The notes: a model not told the origin generated them from the letters alone. Shown: positions 31,735-41,077, counted from the stretch's first letter. The stretch: DNA of 64,000 bases from Actinomadura luzonensis (GCF_022664455.2 NZ_JAKRKC020000002.1:868001-932000); one strand, 5' to 3'. Numbers and translations are program-made.

Positions 31735-33315
31735 ATGGGCGCTGATCACGCGCACGGCCCCGCCGCGCCCCTGTCGCGGCGCACGCTGATGGCCGGGCTG
31801 GCGGTGCTGGTGCCGCTGGCGATCGTCACGCTGGCGGCCCTGATCTGGCTGTGGCCGGACGGGGGACAGGCCGCCCCGACGCCGGAGGGCGGCAGCAGCC
31901 GCGTCACCGGCACCGTCACGAGCGTCACGCTCACCCCCTGCGCGAAGGCCAGCGAGGGCGCGCCGCAGCCCGACCCGGCCACCTGCGGCGAGGCCACGGT
32001 CAGGATCGGCGAAGGGGCCGACGCGGGCCGGCAGGCCGAGCTGCGGCTGCCCAGCGGGCCCGGCGCGCAGCGCTTCGCCGCGGGCGACGAGGTGATCCTG
32101 CTGCGCGGCGCGGACGGCGCCTACCAGCTGTCCGACCACGACCGGGGGACGCCGCTGCTGCTGTTCGGGCTGGCGTTCGCGCTGGCGGTGATCGCCTTCG
32201 GGCGCTGGCGCGGGCTGACCGCGCTGGCGGGGCTGGCGGTGACGTTCGTGCTGCTGCTGACGTTCGTCATCCCCGGCATCGTCGAGGGGCGGCCGCCGAT
32301 CCTGGTGGCCGTCGTCGGCTCGGCCGCGATCATGCTGGCCGTGCTCTACCTCACGCACGGCTTCTCACCGGCCACGTCCATGGCCGTGCTCGGCACGCTG
32401 GCCGCGCTGGCGCTGACCGCCGGGCTGTCGTACGCGGCGCTGGGGTTCACCGAACTCAACGGCGTCACCGACGACGTCGCGGTCACCGTCGGCATGAGCC
32501 TGCCCATCGACACGCGCGGCCTGCTGCTGGCCGGGATCATCATCGGCGCGCTCGGCGTGCTCGACGACGTCACGGTCACCCAGGCGGTCACCGTGGGCGA
32601 GCTGGCCCGGGCCGACCCCGCGGCCGGCTTCACCCGCCTCTACCGGTCGGCGATGCGGGTCGGGCGGGCGCACATCGCCTCGGTCATCAACACCATCATC
32701 CTGGCGTACGCGGGGGCGTCGCTGCCGCTGCTGCTGCTGTTCAGCCTCGGCTCGCAGCCGCTCGGCGAGGTGCTGACGACGCCGGTCGTGGCCCAGGAGA
32801 TCGTGCGGAGCATCGCGGGCACGCTCGGGCTCATCTCGGCCGTGCCCGTCACCACGGCGCTGGCCGCCCTGACCGCGTCCCGGCAGGCCCGGCGCGCCCC
32901 GGAGCGGGCCGCGGACGAGCCGGGCGACGAGGGCTTCTTCGGCCGGACGGACGAGCACGACCACGACGACGACTTCTTCGCCCGCCTGGACGCCCCGCCG
33001 GCGCGCCCGGCCGCCCGCCCCGATGCCCGCCCTGATCCTCGCCCCGCCGCCCGCCCGGACGTCCGCACGGAGGCCCACGTGGACGTCCCGCCGGTCCGCC
33101 CGGTCGGCCCGAGGGATCTTCCGCCGGTGCGGCCGGCCGCCCACGCGGACGTCCCGGCGGGCCGCCCGGGCGGCGGGGCCGCCGAGCGGCGGGACTCTCC
33201 CGTCCCGGAAGGCGGCTTCTTCACCCCGGCCACACAGCGCCCCGCCGACGGGCAACCCAACCACGGGCAGCCGCTCGACGGGCGCCGCGCGTCGCGGCAC
33301 CGGCGCCGCACCTGA
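31735..33315 (+). CDS. YibE/F-like multi-pass membrane protein
   Basis: 526 residues. TM1 near residues 18-40, an extracytoplasmic domain (SSRVTGTVTSVTLTPC; VRIGEGADAGRQAELRLPSG), then seven or so TM helices with the YibE/F signature regions GVTDDVAVTVGMSLP, GALGVLDDVTVTQAVTVGEL and VINTIILAYAGASLPLLLLF. The last ~130 residues are a disordered Pro/Arg/Asp-rich tail with DEHDHDDDFF and repeated ARPDARPD units, which is longer than usual. GAGGAGG lies upstream of the ATG. Function is unknown. Confidence 0.82.
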   Translation: MGADHAHGPAAPLSRRTLMAGLAVLVPLAIVTLAALIWLWPDGGQAAPTPEGGSSRVTGTVTSVTLTPCAKASEGAPQPDPATCGEATVRIGEGADAGRQAELRLPSGPGAQRFAAGDEVILLRGADGAYQLSDHDRGTPLLLFGLAFALAVIAFGRWRGLTALAGLAVTFVLLLTFVIPGIVEGRPPILVAVVGSAAIMLAVLYLTHGFSPATSMAVLGTLAALALTAGLSYAALGFTELNGVTDDVAVTVGMSLPIDTRGLLLAGIIIGALGVLDDVTVTQAVTVGELARADPAAGFTRLYRSAMRVGRAHIASVINTIILAYAGASLPLLLLFSLGSQPLGEVLTTPVVAQEIVRSIAGTLGLISAVPVTTALAALTASRQARRAPERAADEPGDEGFFGRTDEHDHDDDFFARLDAPPARPAARPDARPDPRPAARPDVRTEAHVDVPPVRPVGPRDLPPVRPAAHADVPAGRPGGGAAERRDSPVPEGGFFTPATQRPADGQPNHGQPLDGRRASRHRRRT

Positions 33316-33326
33316 CGCCGGTCCGG

Positions 33327-34184
33327 TCAGTACGCCTCCTGGCTGCCGTCCACCCGCAGCTTGCGCCGGGCCCGCTCGTAGAAGGTGGTGCCGAGCCGCA
33401 CCACCTTGGCGGCCCCCGGCCAGGCGCTCACCGTGACGGTGTCGCCCGGGCACAGGTGCCCGACGACGGCCCCGTCCACCTCGACGGCCAGCCGCCCGCT
33501 GGTGGGCAGCACCTCCAGCGTCACCTCCTCGTCGGCGGGCAGCACCAGCGCCCGGTTGAACGACGAGTGCGCCGCCGCGGGCACCACCAGCACGGCCTCC
33601 ACACGAGGCGAGACGATCGGCCCGCCGGCGGAGAAGCTGTAGGCGGTGGACCCGGTGGAGGTCGCCACGATCACGGCATCGGCCGCGAACCGCACGAAGT
33701 CGCTCCCCGCCGGGGTGACCGACACCGCGGCCAGCCCGTCGCCGGGGATGCGCACCAGCGCGATGTCGTTGAAAGCGGTCACCTGCACGCCCGACACCCG
33801 GCTCTGGATGGCCATGCGCGGCTCGATGGTGTACCGGTGCTCGTCGATGGCCGACAGGGTGCCGGCCAGCTCGTCCACGTCGATCTCGGCGAGGAACCCC
33901 AGCCGCCCGAGGTTGACCCCCAGGATGGGCGTGGGCCGCCCGGCCAGCAACCGCATGGTGCGCAGCATCGTGCCGTCGCCGCCGAGCCCCACCAGCAGGT
34001 CGGACCGTTCGACCAGGGCGTCGGCGTCCACCGGGACGGCGGTGCAGTCGATGCGCCCCACTTCCTCCGGCAGCCCCAGCACGGTGGCGCCCTTGCCGCC
34101 GGCCCAGCGCAGGATGGTGTCTATCGCCTTCTTGGAGTCGCGCTGCGGGTGCAACACCAGCCCGACCGTCCCGACCATGCCCAT
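33327..34184 (-). CDS. nadK: NAD kinase
   Basis: 285 residues. The NADK motifs are GLGGDGTMLRTMRLL (GGDG), GVNLGRLGFLAEI, FNDIALVR and STGSTAYSFSAGGPIVSP (active-site TGSTAY). It phosphorylates NAD to NADP in the cytoplasm. The N-terminus VGTVGLVLHPQRDSKKAI matches the first Rossmann strand. It is about the usual actinobacterial length, stands alone, and is divergent from a DUF72 gene with only 43 bp between them. Confidence 0.92.
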   Translation of the reverse strand: MGMVGTVGLVLHPQRDSKKAIDTILRWAGGKGATVLGLPEEVGRIDCTAVPVDADALVERSDLLVGLGGDGTMLRTMRLLAGRPTPILGVNLGRLGFLAEIDVDELAGTLSAIDEHRYTIEPRMAIQSRVSGVQVTAFNDIALVRIPGDGLAAVSVTPAGSDFVRFAADAVIVATSTGSTAYSFSAGGPIVSPRVEAVLVVPAAAHSSFNRALVLPADEEVTLEVLPTSGRLAVEVDGAVVGHLCPGDTVTVSAWPGAAKVVRLGTTFYERARRKLRVDGSQEAY

Positions 34185-34227
34185 GGGGCCACCTTATGCG
34201 GTGGCCTTCCTCCGCTACCGTCGAGGG

Positions 34228-35094
34228 ATGCGGCTTGCTGTGGGATGCGCGATGTGGACGCACGCGAAGTGGCCGGGCCGGTTCCTGCCGCCGCAGCTCC
34301 CGGCGGGGGAGCGGCTGCGCGCGTACGCGACCTGGTGCGACGCGGTGGAGGGGAACACGACCTTCTACGCCACCCCGTCGCGTGCGGCGGTGGAGTCGTG
34401 GGCGCGGCAGACGCCGCCGGGCTTCCGGTTCGTGGTGAAGCTCCCCAAGACGGTCACGCACGAGCGCCGGCTCGGCCCGGACGCCGACGAGCAGGTACGG
34501 GAGCTCCTGGCGGCGGCGGAGCCGCTGGAGTCGCGGGCCCACGCGCTCTGGGTGCAGCTCCCCGGCTCGTTCGGGCCCGCCGACCTGGGCGCGCTCTCGG
34601 CCTTCCTGCACCGCATGCCGCGTTCCTTCCGGTACGCGGTGGAGGTGCGGCACCCGGCGTTCTTCACCGACGCCCGCGCGGAGCGGCTGCTGGAGCGGGT
34701 GCTGGCTGCCGTGGACGCCGAATGGGTGCCGTTCGACACCACCGCCCTGTTCGCCGCCCCGCCCACCAGCGACGCCGAGCGCGACGCCTGGACGAAGAAG
34801 CCGCGCGTGCCGCGCCGCGCCCGGGCCCTGACCGCCCACCCGATCGTGCGCTACCTCGGCAGGGACGCCACGGAGCGGACGGTGGCGGGCTGGCGGCCGT
34901 GGGTGGACACGGTCGCCGGCTGGCTGGCCGAGGGACGCTCGCCGACGGTCTTCGTGCACACGCCGGACAACGCCGACGCGCCGGCCCTCGCCCGCCGCTT
35001 CCACGACGAGGTCCGGGCCCGGGTGCCCGGCCTGGAGCCGCTGCCCGAGCCGATGCCGCTGCCGGCGGAGGACGAGCCGCTGACCCTCTTCTGA
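34228..35094 (+). CDS. DUF72 protein (second paralogue)
   Basis: 288 residues. VGCAMWTHAKWPGRFLPP, EGNTTFYATPS, FRFVVKLPKTVTHERRL, LWVQLPGSF, YAVEVRHPAFF and VFVHTPDNADAPALARRFH are the DUF72 blocks in order. It resembles the YecE-like branch more than the copy at 30954. ATG 34228 follows TACCGT (34216-34221) by 6 nt, so the mRNA is probably leaderless. No partner gene is evident. Confidence 0.85.
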   Translation: MRLAVGCAMWTHAKWPGRFLPPQLPAGERLRAYATWCDAVEGNTTFYATPSRAAVESWARQTPPGFRFVVKLPKTVTHERRLGPDADEQVRELLAAAEPLESRAHALWVQLPGSFGPADLGALSAFLHRMPRSFRYAVEVRHPAFFTDARAERLLERVLAAVDAEWVPFDTTALFAAPPTSDAERDAWTKKPRVPRRARALTAHPIVRYLGRDATERTVAGWRPWVDTVAGWLAEGRSPTVFVHTPDNADAPALARRFHDEVRARVPGLEPLPEPMPLPAEDEPLTLF

Positions 35095-35114
35095 CCCTGC
35101 CCCTGGAGGCTCCC

Positions 35115-35564
35115 ATGCCGCGCGACTTCTACGCAACCGTCGCCCAGATCCTGCCGGTGCTCCTGCTCGCCTTCGTCTGGGACTCGGGCTACCTGGCGCG
35201 GCTGCACGGCGAGCGGCGGTCGCACCGCAGGGCCGATCCGGTCAACGGGGTGCAGTTCTGGACCAAGCGGCGGGTGCGCCGGTACGCGCTGACGGTCACC
35301 ACCGGCATCCTGCTCGACCTCGGGCTGTGCGCGCTGGTGCTGGCGGGCGCGGTGCCGGACCACGTCGTGGTGCGCGTGCTCGTGCTCGGCGGGCTCGGGC
35401 TCGCCCTGGTGACGCTGCTGACCCGGATCTCCGTCGACATCATCGCGGCCACCCAGGACGCGGCCACCCCGGAGGCCGTTCCTCTGGAGGCCCGGGCGGC
35501 GCCTGTCGTGTTGCCCGTCGTGACGCCCGCCGTGGCGGGCGAGACACGCGACGAACCTCTTTGA
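35115..35564 (+). CDS. Small two- to three-span membrane protein, unknown
   Basis: 149 residues from ATG 35115 (CTGGAGG upstream), 20 bp after the DUF72 stop. Hydrophobic helices at about 8-24 (VAQILPVLLLAFVW), 57-80 (LTVTTGILLDLGLCALVLAG) and 85-104, with a basic loop (HGERRSHRRADPV, TKRRVRRY) between the first two and an Ala/Val/Pro-rich cytoplasmic tail. I recognise no family. It may be cotranscribed with the DUF72 gene. Confidence 0.65.
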   Translation: MPRDFYATVAQILPVLLLAFVWDSGYLARLHGERRSHRRADPVNGVQFWTKRRVRRYALTVTTGILLDLGLCALVLAGAVPDHVVVRVLVLGGLGLALVTLLTRISVDIIAATQDAATPEAVPLEARAAPVVLPVVTPAVAGETRDEPL

Positions 35565-35601
35565 TCAGCCCGGCCGCCATGATCGCGTAATCTTTCCTGA
35601 C

Positions 35602-36186
35602 ATGACGGCCGACTCCCTGGCGAAACGCGTGACGGACCTGCTGGCGCCCCAGGTGCTGGTGATCCTCATGCCGCCCGTCGTCGGCCTCATCGCGCAGGGC
35701 TGGGGCGGTGCCGCGTGGGGCCTGGTGGCGTCGGCGCTGTGCGGCGGGATCCCGGCGGCGGTCATCGCGGCCGGGGTGCGGTCGGGGCGGCTGGACTCCC
35801 ACCACATCGTGGACCGGGCCCGGCGTGCCGGGCCGCTCACGGCGGCGATCGTGGCCGTGCTGGCGGCGCTGCTGCTGCTCGTGCTGCTGGGCGCGCCGCT
35901 GCTGCTGGTGGCCACGGTGACGGCGATGCTGGTGGCGCTGGCGGTGACCGTGCCGATCACGTTGCGGTGGAAGATCTCCTTCCACGCGGCCGTGTCGGCG
36001 GGCACGGTGGTGGTGCTGGCGTACGTGCTGCCGCCGGTGCCGACGTCGCTCGCCGGGGCGGCGGTCGTGGCGCTGGTGTGCTGGGCGCGGGTGCGGCTGG
36101 CGCACCACACGTGGCCGCAGGTCGTCGCGGGCGCGGCGGCGGGGGCGCTGACGACGTGGGCGACCCTGGCCGCGTTCGGGATGTAG
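35602..36186 (+). CDS. PAP2-like phosphatase-type membrane protein
   Basis: 194 residues with five to six TM helices. The segment WKISFHAAVSAGTVVV and the later RVRLAHHTWPQVVAGAAAGA correspond to the SGH-like and R-x5-H-x3 parts of the PAP2 phosphatase signature. The first catalytic block (KxxxxxxRP) is only weakly represented by SHHIVDRARRAGPL. It may act on isoprenoid or lipid phosphates, or be an inactive relative. Confidence 0.65.
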   Translation: MTADSLAKRVTDLLAPQVLVILMPPVVGLIAQGWGGAAWGLVASALCGGIPAAVIAAGVRSGRLDSHHIVDRARRAGPLTAAIVAVLAALLLLVLLGAPLLLVATVTAMLVALAVTVPITLRWKISFHAAVSAGTVVVLAYVLPPVPTSLAGAAVVALVCWARVRLAHHTWPQVVAGAAAGALTTWATLAAFGM

Positions 36187-36226
36187 TGCCCGGAATAGCC
36201 GGGTACGCGGCGGGGTTGCCGCGTTC

Positions 36227-36970
36227 ATGGAAGCTGGAACCCGCGGCCGGGTGCGTGTCGAGCGCACGGCCAAGCGCGTGCGCACCTACCTGGGCGGCCG
36301 GGCGGTGGCCGACACCACCTCCGCCCTCCTGGTGTGGGAGGTCCCCTACTACCCCACCTACTACTTCCCCCTGACCGACGTGGACGGGTCCGCGCTGAAG
36401 GCGACCGGCGGGACCAGGCACTCGCCGTCGCGGGGCGAGGGCGTCGTGCACACCGTCACGAGCGGCACGGCCGAGGCCAGGGACGCGGCGCTGGTCTACC
36501 CGGACTCGCCGCTGGAGGAGATCCGCGGGCACGTGCGCTTCGAGTGGGACGCGATGGACGCCTGGTTCGAGGAGGACGAGGAGGTCTACGTCCACCCGCG
36601 CGACCCGTACACGCGGGTGGACATCCTGCCCAGCTCGCGGCACGTGCGGGTGGAGGTGGACGGCGTGACCGTGGCGGACTCGCGCGGCGCGCGCATCCTG
36701 TTCGAGACCGGGCTGCCCGCCCGCTACTACCTGCCGAAGACCGACGTCCGGCTCGACCTGCTGGAGCACACCGACACCGTCACCCGCTGCCCGTACAAGG
36801 GGACGGCCGAGTACTGGTCCGTCAACGGTGAGAAGGACCTGGCCTGGTCGTACCGGACGCCGCTGCCGGAGAGCGAGCGGATCGCCGGGCTGATCGCGTT
36901 CTACAACGAGAAGCTCGACATCTACGTAGACGGCGAGCTGCAGGAGCGGCCGAGGACCAAGTTCTCCTAA
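36227..36970 (+). CDS. Tandem DUF427 protein
   Basis: 247 residues made of two DUF427 beta-rich repeats. Repeat 1 at about 8-95 (VRVERTAKRVRTYLGGRAVA, PTYYFPLTDV) and repeat 2 at about 133-235 (SSRHVRVEVDGVTVADS, ARYYLPKTDVRLDLL, CPYKGTAEYWSV). DUF427 proteins are common in actinobacteria and have no settled role. No signal peptide. The stop codon overlaps that of the convergent neighbour by two bases (CTAA). Confidence 0.88.
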   Translation: MEAGTRGRVRVERTAKRVRTYLGGRAVADTTSALLVWEVPYYPTYYFPLTDVDGSALKATGGTRHSPSRGEGVVHTVTSGTAEARDAALVYPDSPLEEIRGHVRFEWDAMDAWFEEDEEVYVHPRDPYTRVDILPSSRHVRVEVDGVTVADSRGARILFETGLPARYYLPKTDVRLDLLEHTDTVTRCPYKGTAEYWSVNGEKDLAWSYRTPLPESERIAGLIAFYNEKLDIYVDGELQERPRTKFS

Positions 36971-37563
36971 CGCGTCCAGCGCGGGTCGCGGCCGAGGTAG
37001 CGCAGCAGCGCGGCCGCGTCGTCGTCGCCCTGCTCGGGGGCCAGGGCGGCGGCGTAGGCGCCCCAGGCGCGCAACGGCTCGACGATCTCGCGGGCCACCG
37101 TCATCAGCGGCCGGGCCAGCTCGGGGGTGAGCGGCGAGGGCGCGCCGGCCGCCATCGCGATGTCCCAGGCGTGCACGCCGGCGTCGAGGGCGCACGCCGC
37201 CATGCCGGACCAGGGCGCCATCTTGTGCGGCGGCACCGGGGTGGCGACCTCGGCGGCGTCGCGGTCGACGGCGGCCCAGGCGGCGGCCGAGCGGGTCAGC
37301 GCGGCCTCCAGGAACGCCCGCGGGTCGCCGTCGAGGTCGCCGGAGGGGGAGAAGGGGTCGAAGTCGGGGCCGGGCTCGCCGGTGAGGGCGGCGGCGAAGC
37401 CGATCTGGTCACCGGCGGCGTGCTGCAGGACGTGGGTGACGCTCCACCCGGCGCACGGCGTCGGCAGGCTCCAGCCGCCGTCGGGCACGGCGGCGACCGC
37501 CGCGCGGAGCGCCGCGTGGGCCTCGTCGAGAACGTCCCAGCCGCTGGTGGTGTTGCTGCTCAT
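36967..37563 (-). CDS. Mycothiol-dependent maleylpyruvate isomerase-like (DinB-fold, TIGR03086-type) protein
   Basis: 198 residues. The four-helix DinB/MDMPI fold is recognised by SLPTPCAGWSVTHVLQHAAG (first metal His in VLQH) and CALDAGVHAWDIAMAAG with the His-x3-Asp region. Family members use mycothiol or modify small molecules. The start overlaps the TetR stop (ATGA), so repressor and enzyme are translationally coupled, and both are divergent from the FAD monooxygenase. Confidence 0.85.
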   Translation of the reverse strand: MSSNTTSGWDVLDEAHAALRAAVAAVPDGGWSLPTPCAGWSVTHVLQHAAGDQIGFAAALTGEPGPDFDPFSPSGDLDGDPRAFLEAALTRSAAAWAAVDRDAAEVATPVPPHKMAPWSGMAACALDAGVHAWDIAMAAGAPSPLTPELARPLMTVAREIVEPLRAWGAYAAALAPEQGDDDAAALLRYLGRDPRWTR

Positions 37564-38258
37564 GGGTGAGCCCCCTTTCGTGGTGACTCCACTCTAGCAG
37601 AACGGAATGCTTTATTCCACTCCATCAGGCCGGTGATCACGACATCGAGAGCCTGCCGGAAATCCGCCTCCAGGTCCACCCCCCGCCGCGTGCCGCGCAG
37701 CAGCCGGCTGAAGTGCGGCAGCGCCTCCGCGTCCAGCTCGCGGACGTAGGCGTCCACCTGGCGGCTCCCCGCGTGCATGCCGGGGTCGCCGGTGAACCCG
37801 CCGGTGGACAGCAGCAGCGTGCCGAACACGACGCCGTTGACCGCGTTCAGCGCCCGCCAGGCGCCCACGTCGTCGAAGCCCGCCCCGTACAGCGCGCCGA
37901 CCAGCGTGTCCAGCGGCCGGATCGCCCGTAGCGAGGTCGGGTTGACCTGGTCGGTGACCAGCGCGAGCGGCACCACCGGATGGCGGCTGAACGCCTGGTG
38001 CATGCTCAGCGCCAGCGCGCGCACCTGCTCGTGCCACGGCAGCCCGGGGTCGGGCGGATCCACCTCGGCGAAGACCCGTTCGACCAGGCCCTCGAGGAGG
38101 TCGGCCTTGCCGGCGACGTGGTTGTAGAGCGACATGGCCTCCACGCCGAGGGTCTTGGCCAGCCGCCGCATCGACAGCCCGTCCAGACCTTCGGCGTCGG
38201 CCAGCGCCAGGGCCGCGTCCAGGACCTTCTCCCTGTTCAGCGGCTCGCGCCTGGGCAT
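37560..38258 (-). CDS. TetR-family regulator with TetR_C-type domain
   Basis: 232 residues. The N-terminal HTH (KVLDAALALADAEGLDGLSM, RRLAKTLGVEAMSLYNHVAG) is followed by a helical C-terminal domain of the kind seen in TetR regulators of drug or catabolic genes (HEQVRALALSMHQAFSRHP). GGAAGGAG precedes the ATG. It is divergent from an FAD monooxygenase with several inverted repeats in between and is the probable repressor of both directions. Confidence 0.9.
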   Translation of the reverse strand: MPRREPLNREKVLDAALALADAEGLDGLSMRRLAKTLGVEAMSLYNHVAGKADLLEGLVERVFAEVDPPDPGLPWHEQVRALALSMHQAFSRHPVVPLALVTDQVNPTSLRAIRPLDTLVGALYGAGFDDVGAWRALNAVNGVVFGTLLLSTGGFTGDPGMHAGSRQVDAYVRELDAEALPHFSRLLRGTRRGVDLEADFRQALDVVITGLMEWNKAFRSARVESPRKGAHP

Positions 38259-38285
38259 CCGCGCACTCCTTCCCGTTGCCTCGTG

Positions 38286-38340
38286 TTGACAGAGCTTACG
38301 GTGTATGTGCTCTACTTACGACGTAAGCATACGCTGTAAG
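38286..38340. promoter_or_regulatory. Promoter and TetR operators for the FAD monooxygenase
   Basis: TTGACA (38286-38291) is a good -35 for the plus strand. CTTACG-A-CGTAAG (38315-38327) is an exact palindrome, and CTTACGGTGTAT (38295-38306) pairs imperfectly with ATACGCTGTAAG (38329-38340). CTACTTAC and GTAAGTAG also form a wider inverted pair. Binding by the divergent TetR is inferred. Confidence 0.65.
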
Positions 38341-38355
38341 TAGAGGAGACGGATC

Positions 38356-39822
38356 ATGGACGCGGACGTCCTCGTCGTCGGCGGCGGCCCGGTGGGGCTG
38401 CTGCTGGCCTGCGAGCTCAAGCTGGCCGGCGCCGACCCCCTGGTGCTGGAGGCGGCAGGAGCGGAGGAACGGCTCACCCGCAGCCTCGGGCTGCGCTCGC
38501 TCAACGCGCGCACCCTCCAGTCGCTCGCCCTGCGCGGCCTCGTCGAGCCCCTGGAACGCGAGCAGCAGGCCCTGCTCGACGCCCTCGCCGGGCAGCGCCC
38601 CCCGTCGGGGGAGGGCGCCGACGTCGTCGCCCTCATGACCGAGCTGCTGGGCAAGGGCCTGCTGCGCGGGCACTTCGCCGCGCTGCCGCTGCTCGACGAG
38701 AGCGGCGGCGCCGAGTACCTCATGCTCAAGCAGCACCGGCTGGAGGCCGTGCTCGCCGGCCGGGCCGCCGAGCTGGGCGTGCGGGTCCGGCACGCGTGCC
38801 CGGTCGCCGACGTCGCCCAGGACGCCGAGGGCGTCACCGCCGTGCTCGCCGGCGGCGGCACGCTGCGCGCGCCCTGGCTGGCGGGCTGCGACGGCGGCCG
38901 CAGCCGCGTCCGCAAGCGGGCGGGCTTCGCCTTCGAGGGCACCCCGCCGACCATGACCGGCCGCACCGCCCTGGCCGAGCTGGCCGACCCAGGCGCGCTC
39001 ACCTCGTCGCTGCGGGGGCCGGGCGGGCTGGTCAACCTGTCGCTGGTGCCGGGCGAGATCGCCACCATCGAGTACGACGGCGGCCCCGACGACCGGGACG
39101 GCCCGATGACCGCCGCCGAGCTGGAGGGCAGCCTGCGCCGCGTCACCGGGCTGGAGGTGCGGGTCACGAGCGTGGCGGCCGGCATCCGCTACAGCGACAA
39201 CACCCGCCACGCGGCCTCGTACCGCGAGGGCCGGATCCTGCTGGCGGGGGACGCCGCGCACGTGCACTCGCCGATCGGCGGTCAGGGCCTCAACCTGGGG
39301 CTGCAGGACGCGCTCAACCTCGGCTGGAAGCTGGGCCTGGTGGCCCGGGGCCGCGCGCCCGGGACGCTGCTCGACACCTACACCGCCGAGCGCCACCCGG
39401 TCGCCGCGCGGGTGCTGCGCAACACCCGGGCCCAGGTGGCGCTCATGCGCCCGGGAGCGCAGGTGGACGCGCTGCGCGAGGTGATGGCGGAGGTGCTGCG
39501 GCTGCCGGAGGCGGCGGCGTTCTTCGGCGCGATGGCCGACGGCACCGAGACCGCGCACGGCGGCGGCTTCCACGCCTACGGGGACCTGGCCCGCCTGCTG
39601 CACGACGGGCGCGGCCTGCTGCTCGACCCCGAGTGCGACCCCGGGAACGACGCCGGGAACGACGCCGGCGCGGCGTCCGGCCACCGCGACCGGGTGCGCG
39701 TGGCGCCCGGCGACGCCCTGCGGCTGGTGCGGCCGGACGGCTACCTCGCCTGGACGGGGGAGCGCGACGGGCTCGCCGCCGCGCTCACCGCCTGGTTCGG
39801 CCCGGCCTCGGTCAGCCGGTGA
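38356..39822 (+). CDS. FAD-dependent aromatic monooxygenase (PheA/TfdB-type)
   Basis: 488 residues. Group A flavin monooxygenase motifs: N-terminal dinucleotide fold VLVVGGGPVGLLLACELKLA, the CDGGRSRVRKRAGFAFEG segment, and the FAD-binding GRILLAGDAAHVHSPIGGQG near residues 292-311, with LNLGLQDALNLGWKL following. The C-terminal thioredoxin-like domain of the full-length phenol-hydroxylase group appears shortened. It would hydroxylate an aromatic or polyketide substrate using NAD(P)H. AGGAGACGG precedes the ATG. Regulation by the divergent TetR is likely. Confidence 0.88.
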   Translation: MDADVLVVGGGPVGLLLACELKLAGADPLVLEAAGAEERLTRSLGLRSLNARTLQSLALRGLVEPLEREQQALLDALAGQRPPSGEGADVVALMTELLGKGLLRGHFAALPLLDESGGAEYLMLKQHRLEAVLAGRAAELGVRVRHACPVADVAQDAEGVTAVLAGGGTLRAPWLAGCDGGRSRVRKRAGFAFEGTPPTMTGRTALAELADPGALTSSLRGPGGLVNLSLVPGEIATIEYDGGPDDRDGPMTAAELEGSLRRVTGLEVRVTSVAAGIRYSDNTRHAASYREGRILLAGDAAHVHSPIGGQGLNLGLQDALNLGWKLGLVARGRAPGTLLDTYTAERHPVAARVLRNTRAQVALMRPGAQVDALREVMAEVLRLPEAAAFFGAMADGTETAHGGGFHAYGDLARLLHDGRGLLLDPECDPGNDAGNDAGAASGHRDRVRVAPGDALRLVRPDGYLAWTGERDGLAAALTAWFGPASVSR

Positions 39823-41077
39823 GCAGCCGGGTCAGGACGCGCACGCCGAACTCCAGGCCCTCCACCGGCACCCGCTCGTCCTTGCCGTGGAACATGCCGA
39901 AGTAGTCGAGGTCGGGCCGGAGCATGAGCGGCGCGAAGCCGTAGCCCTTGATGCCGATCCTGGCGAACGACTTGGCGTCGGTGCCGCCCGCCATCACGTA
40001 CGGCACCGGCCGGGCGAGCGGGTCCTCGGCCGTCAGCGCCCCGGCCAGCTCGTCGAAGAACGGCGACGGGTACGGCGCGTCCGGCGCGTCCTCCAGGTTG
40101 ACGAACTCGCGGGTGATCTTCGGCCCGAGCAGCTCGTCGATCGTCTCCAGGAACTCCTCCCGCAGCCCCGGCAGGTAACGCCCGTCCACGTGGGCCTCCG
40201 CCGTCGAGGGGACGACGTTGACCTTGTAGCCGGCGTCCAGCATGGTCGGGTTGGCGGAGTTGCGGATCTGGCTCTTGAACAGGCTGCCGAGCGGCCCGAG
40301 CCGGGCCGCCTCCTCGTCCAGGCGGTCCAGGTCGACCGGCTGCCCGGTGATCTCCGACAGGCTCCTCAGCAGCGCCGCGACCGACGGCGTGAGCCGCACC
40401 GGCCAGCGGTGCGAGGCCACCCGCGACAGCGCGTGCACCAGCGTGGCCACCGGGTTGTCCACCGGCGGGCGCGAGCCGTGCCCGGCCACGCCGTGCGCGG
40501 TCAGCTTCATCCAGGCGGTGCCGCGCTCGCCCACCGCGATCGGGTACACCCGGTGCCCGCCGGAGGCCACGCTGAAGCCGCCGGACTCGCTGATCGCCTC
40601 GCTGACGCCGTCGAACAGCTCGCGGTGCTCGCTCACCGCGTGCCGCGAGCCGTAGTCGCCGGTCGCCTCCTCGTCGGCGAGGAACGCCAGCACCAGGTCC
40701 CGCTTGGGACGCGCGCCGCGCGCCGCCAGCTCCAGCACCGCCGCCAGGGTCATCGCGCACGAGCCCTTCATGTCGACCGCGCCGCGGCCGTACACGCACT
40801 CGTCCACGATCTCGCCGGAGAACGGGTGCATCCGCCACTCCGCCGGGTCGGCGGGCACCACGTCCAGGTGGCCGTGGATGAGCAGCGCGTCCGGCGAGTC
40901 GCCGGCGATCCTCGCCACGACCGTGGTCCGCTTCGGCGCCGACTCGAACACGACCGGCTCCACACCGGCGTCGGCCAGCAGCGTGGCCGCGTACTCGGCC
41001 GCCGGGCGCTCGCCCGAACCGGGGTTGGTGGTGTCGAACCTGATCAGATCCGAGCAGATCTCGGCGACGCTCTTCAC
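39812..41077 (-). CDS. M20-family metallopeptidase / amidohydrolase
   Basis: 421 residues from GTG 41077 (GAAGGGA upstream). M20 motifs: LLIHGHLDVVPADPAEW (metal His and catalytic Asp), GRGAVDMKGSCAMTLAA (bridging Asp), FLADEEATGDYGSRH (catalytic Glu and metal Glu), and C-terminal MAGGTDAKSFARIGIKGYGF followed by FHGKDERVPVEGLEFG (metal His). It probably hydrolyses small peptides or acyl-amino acids. The start overlaps the S9 peptidase stop by 4 bp (GTGA). Its 3' end overlaps the convergent monooxygenase by 11 bp. Confidence 0.9.
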   Translation of the reverse strand: MKSVAEICSDLIRFDTTNPGSGERPAAEYAATLLADAGVEPVVFESAPKRTTVVARIAGDSPDALLIHGHLDVVPADPAEWRMHPFSGEIVDECVYGRGAVDMKGSCAMTLAAVLELAARGARPKRDLVLAFLADEEATGDYGSRHAVSEHRELFDGVSEAISESGGFSVASGGHRVYPIAVGERGTAWMKLTAHGVAGHGSRPPVDNPVATLVHALSRVASHRWPVRLTPSVAALLRSLSEITGQPVDLDRLDEEAARLGPLGSLFKSQIRNSANPTMLDAGYKVNVVPSTAEAHVDGRYLPGLREEFLETIDELLGPKITREFVNLEDAPDAPYPSPFFDELAGALTAEDPLARPVPYVMAGGTDAKSFARIGIKGYGFAPLMLRPDLDYFGMFHGKDERVPVEGLEFGVRVLTRLLTG

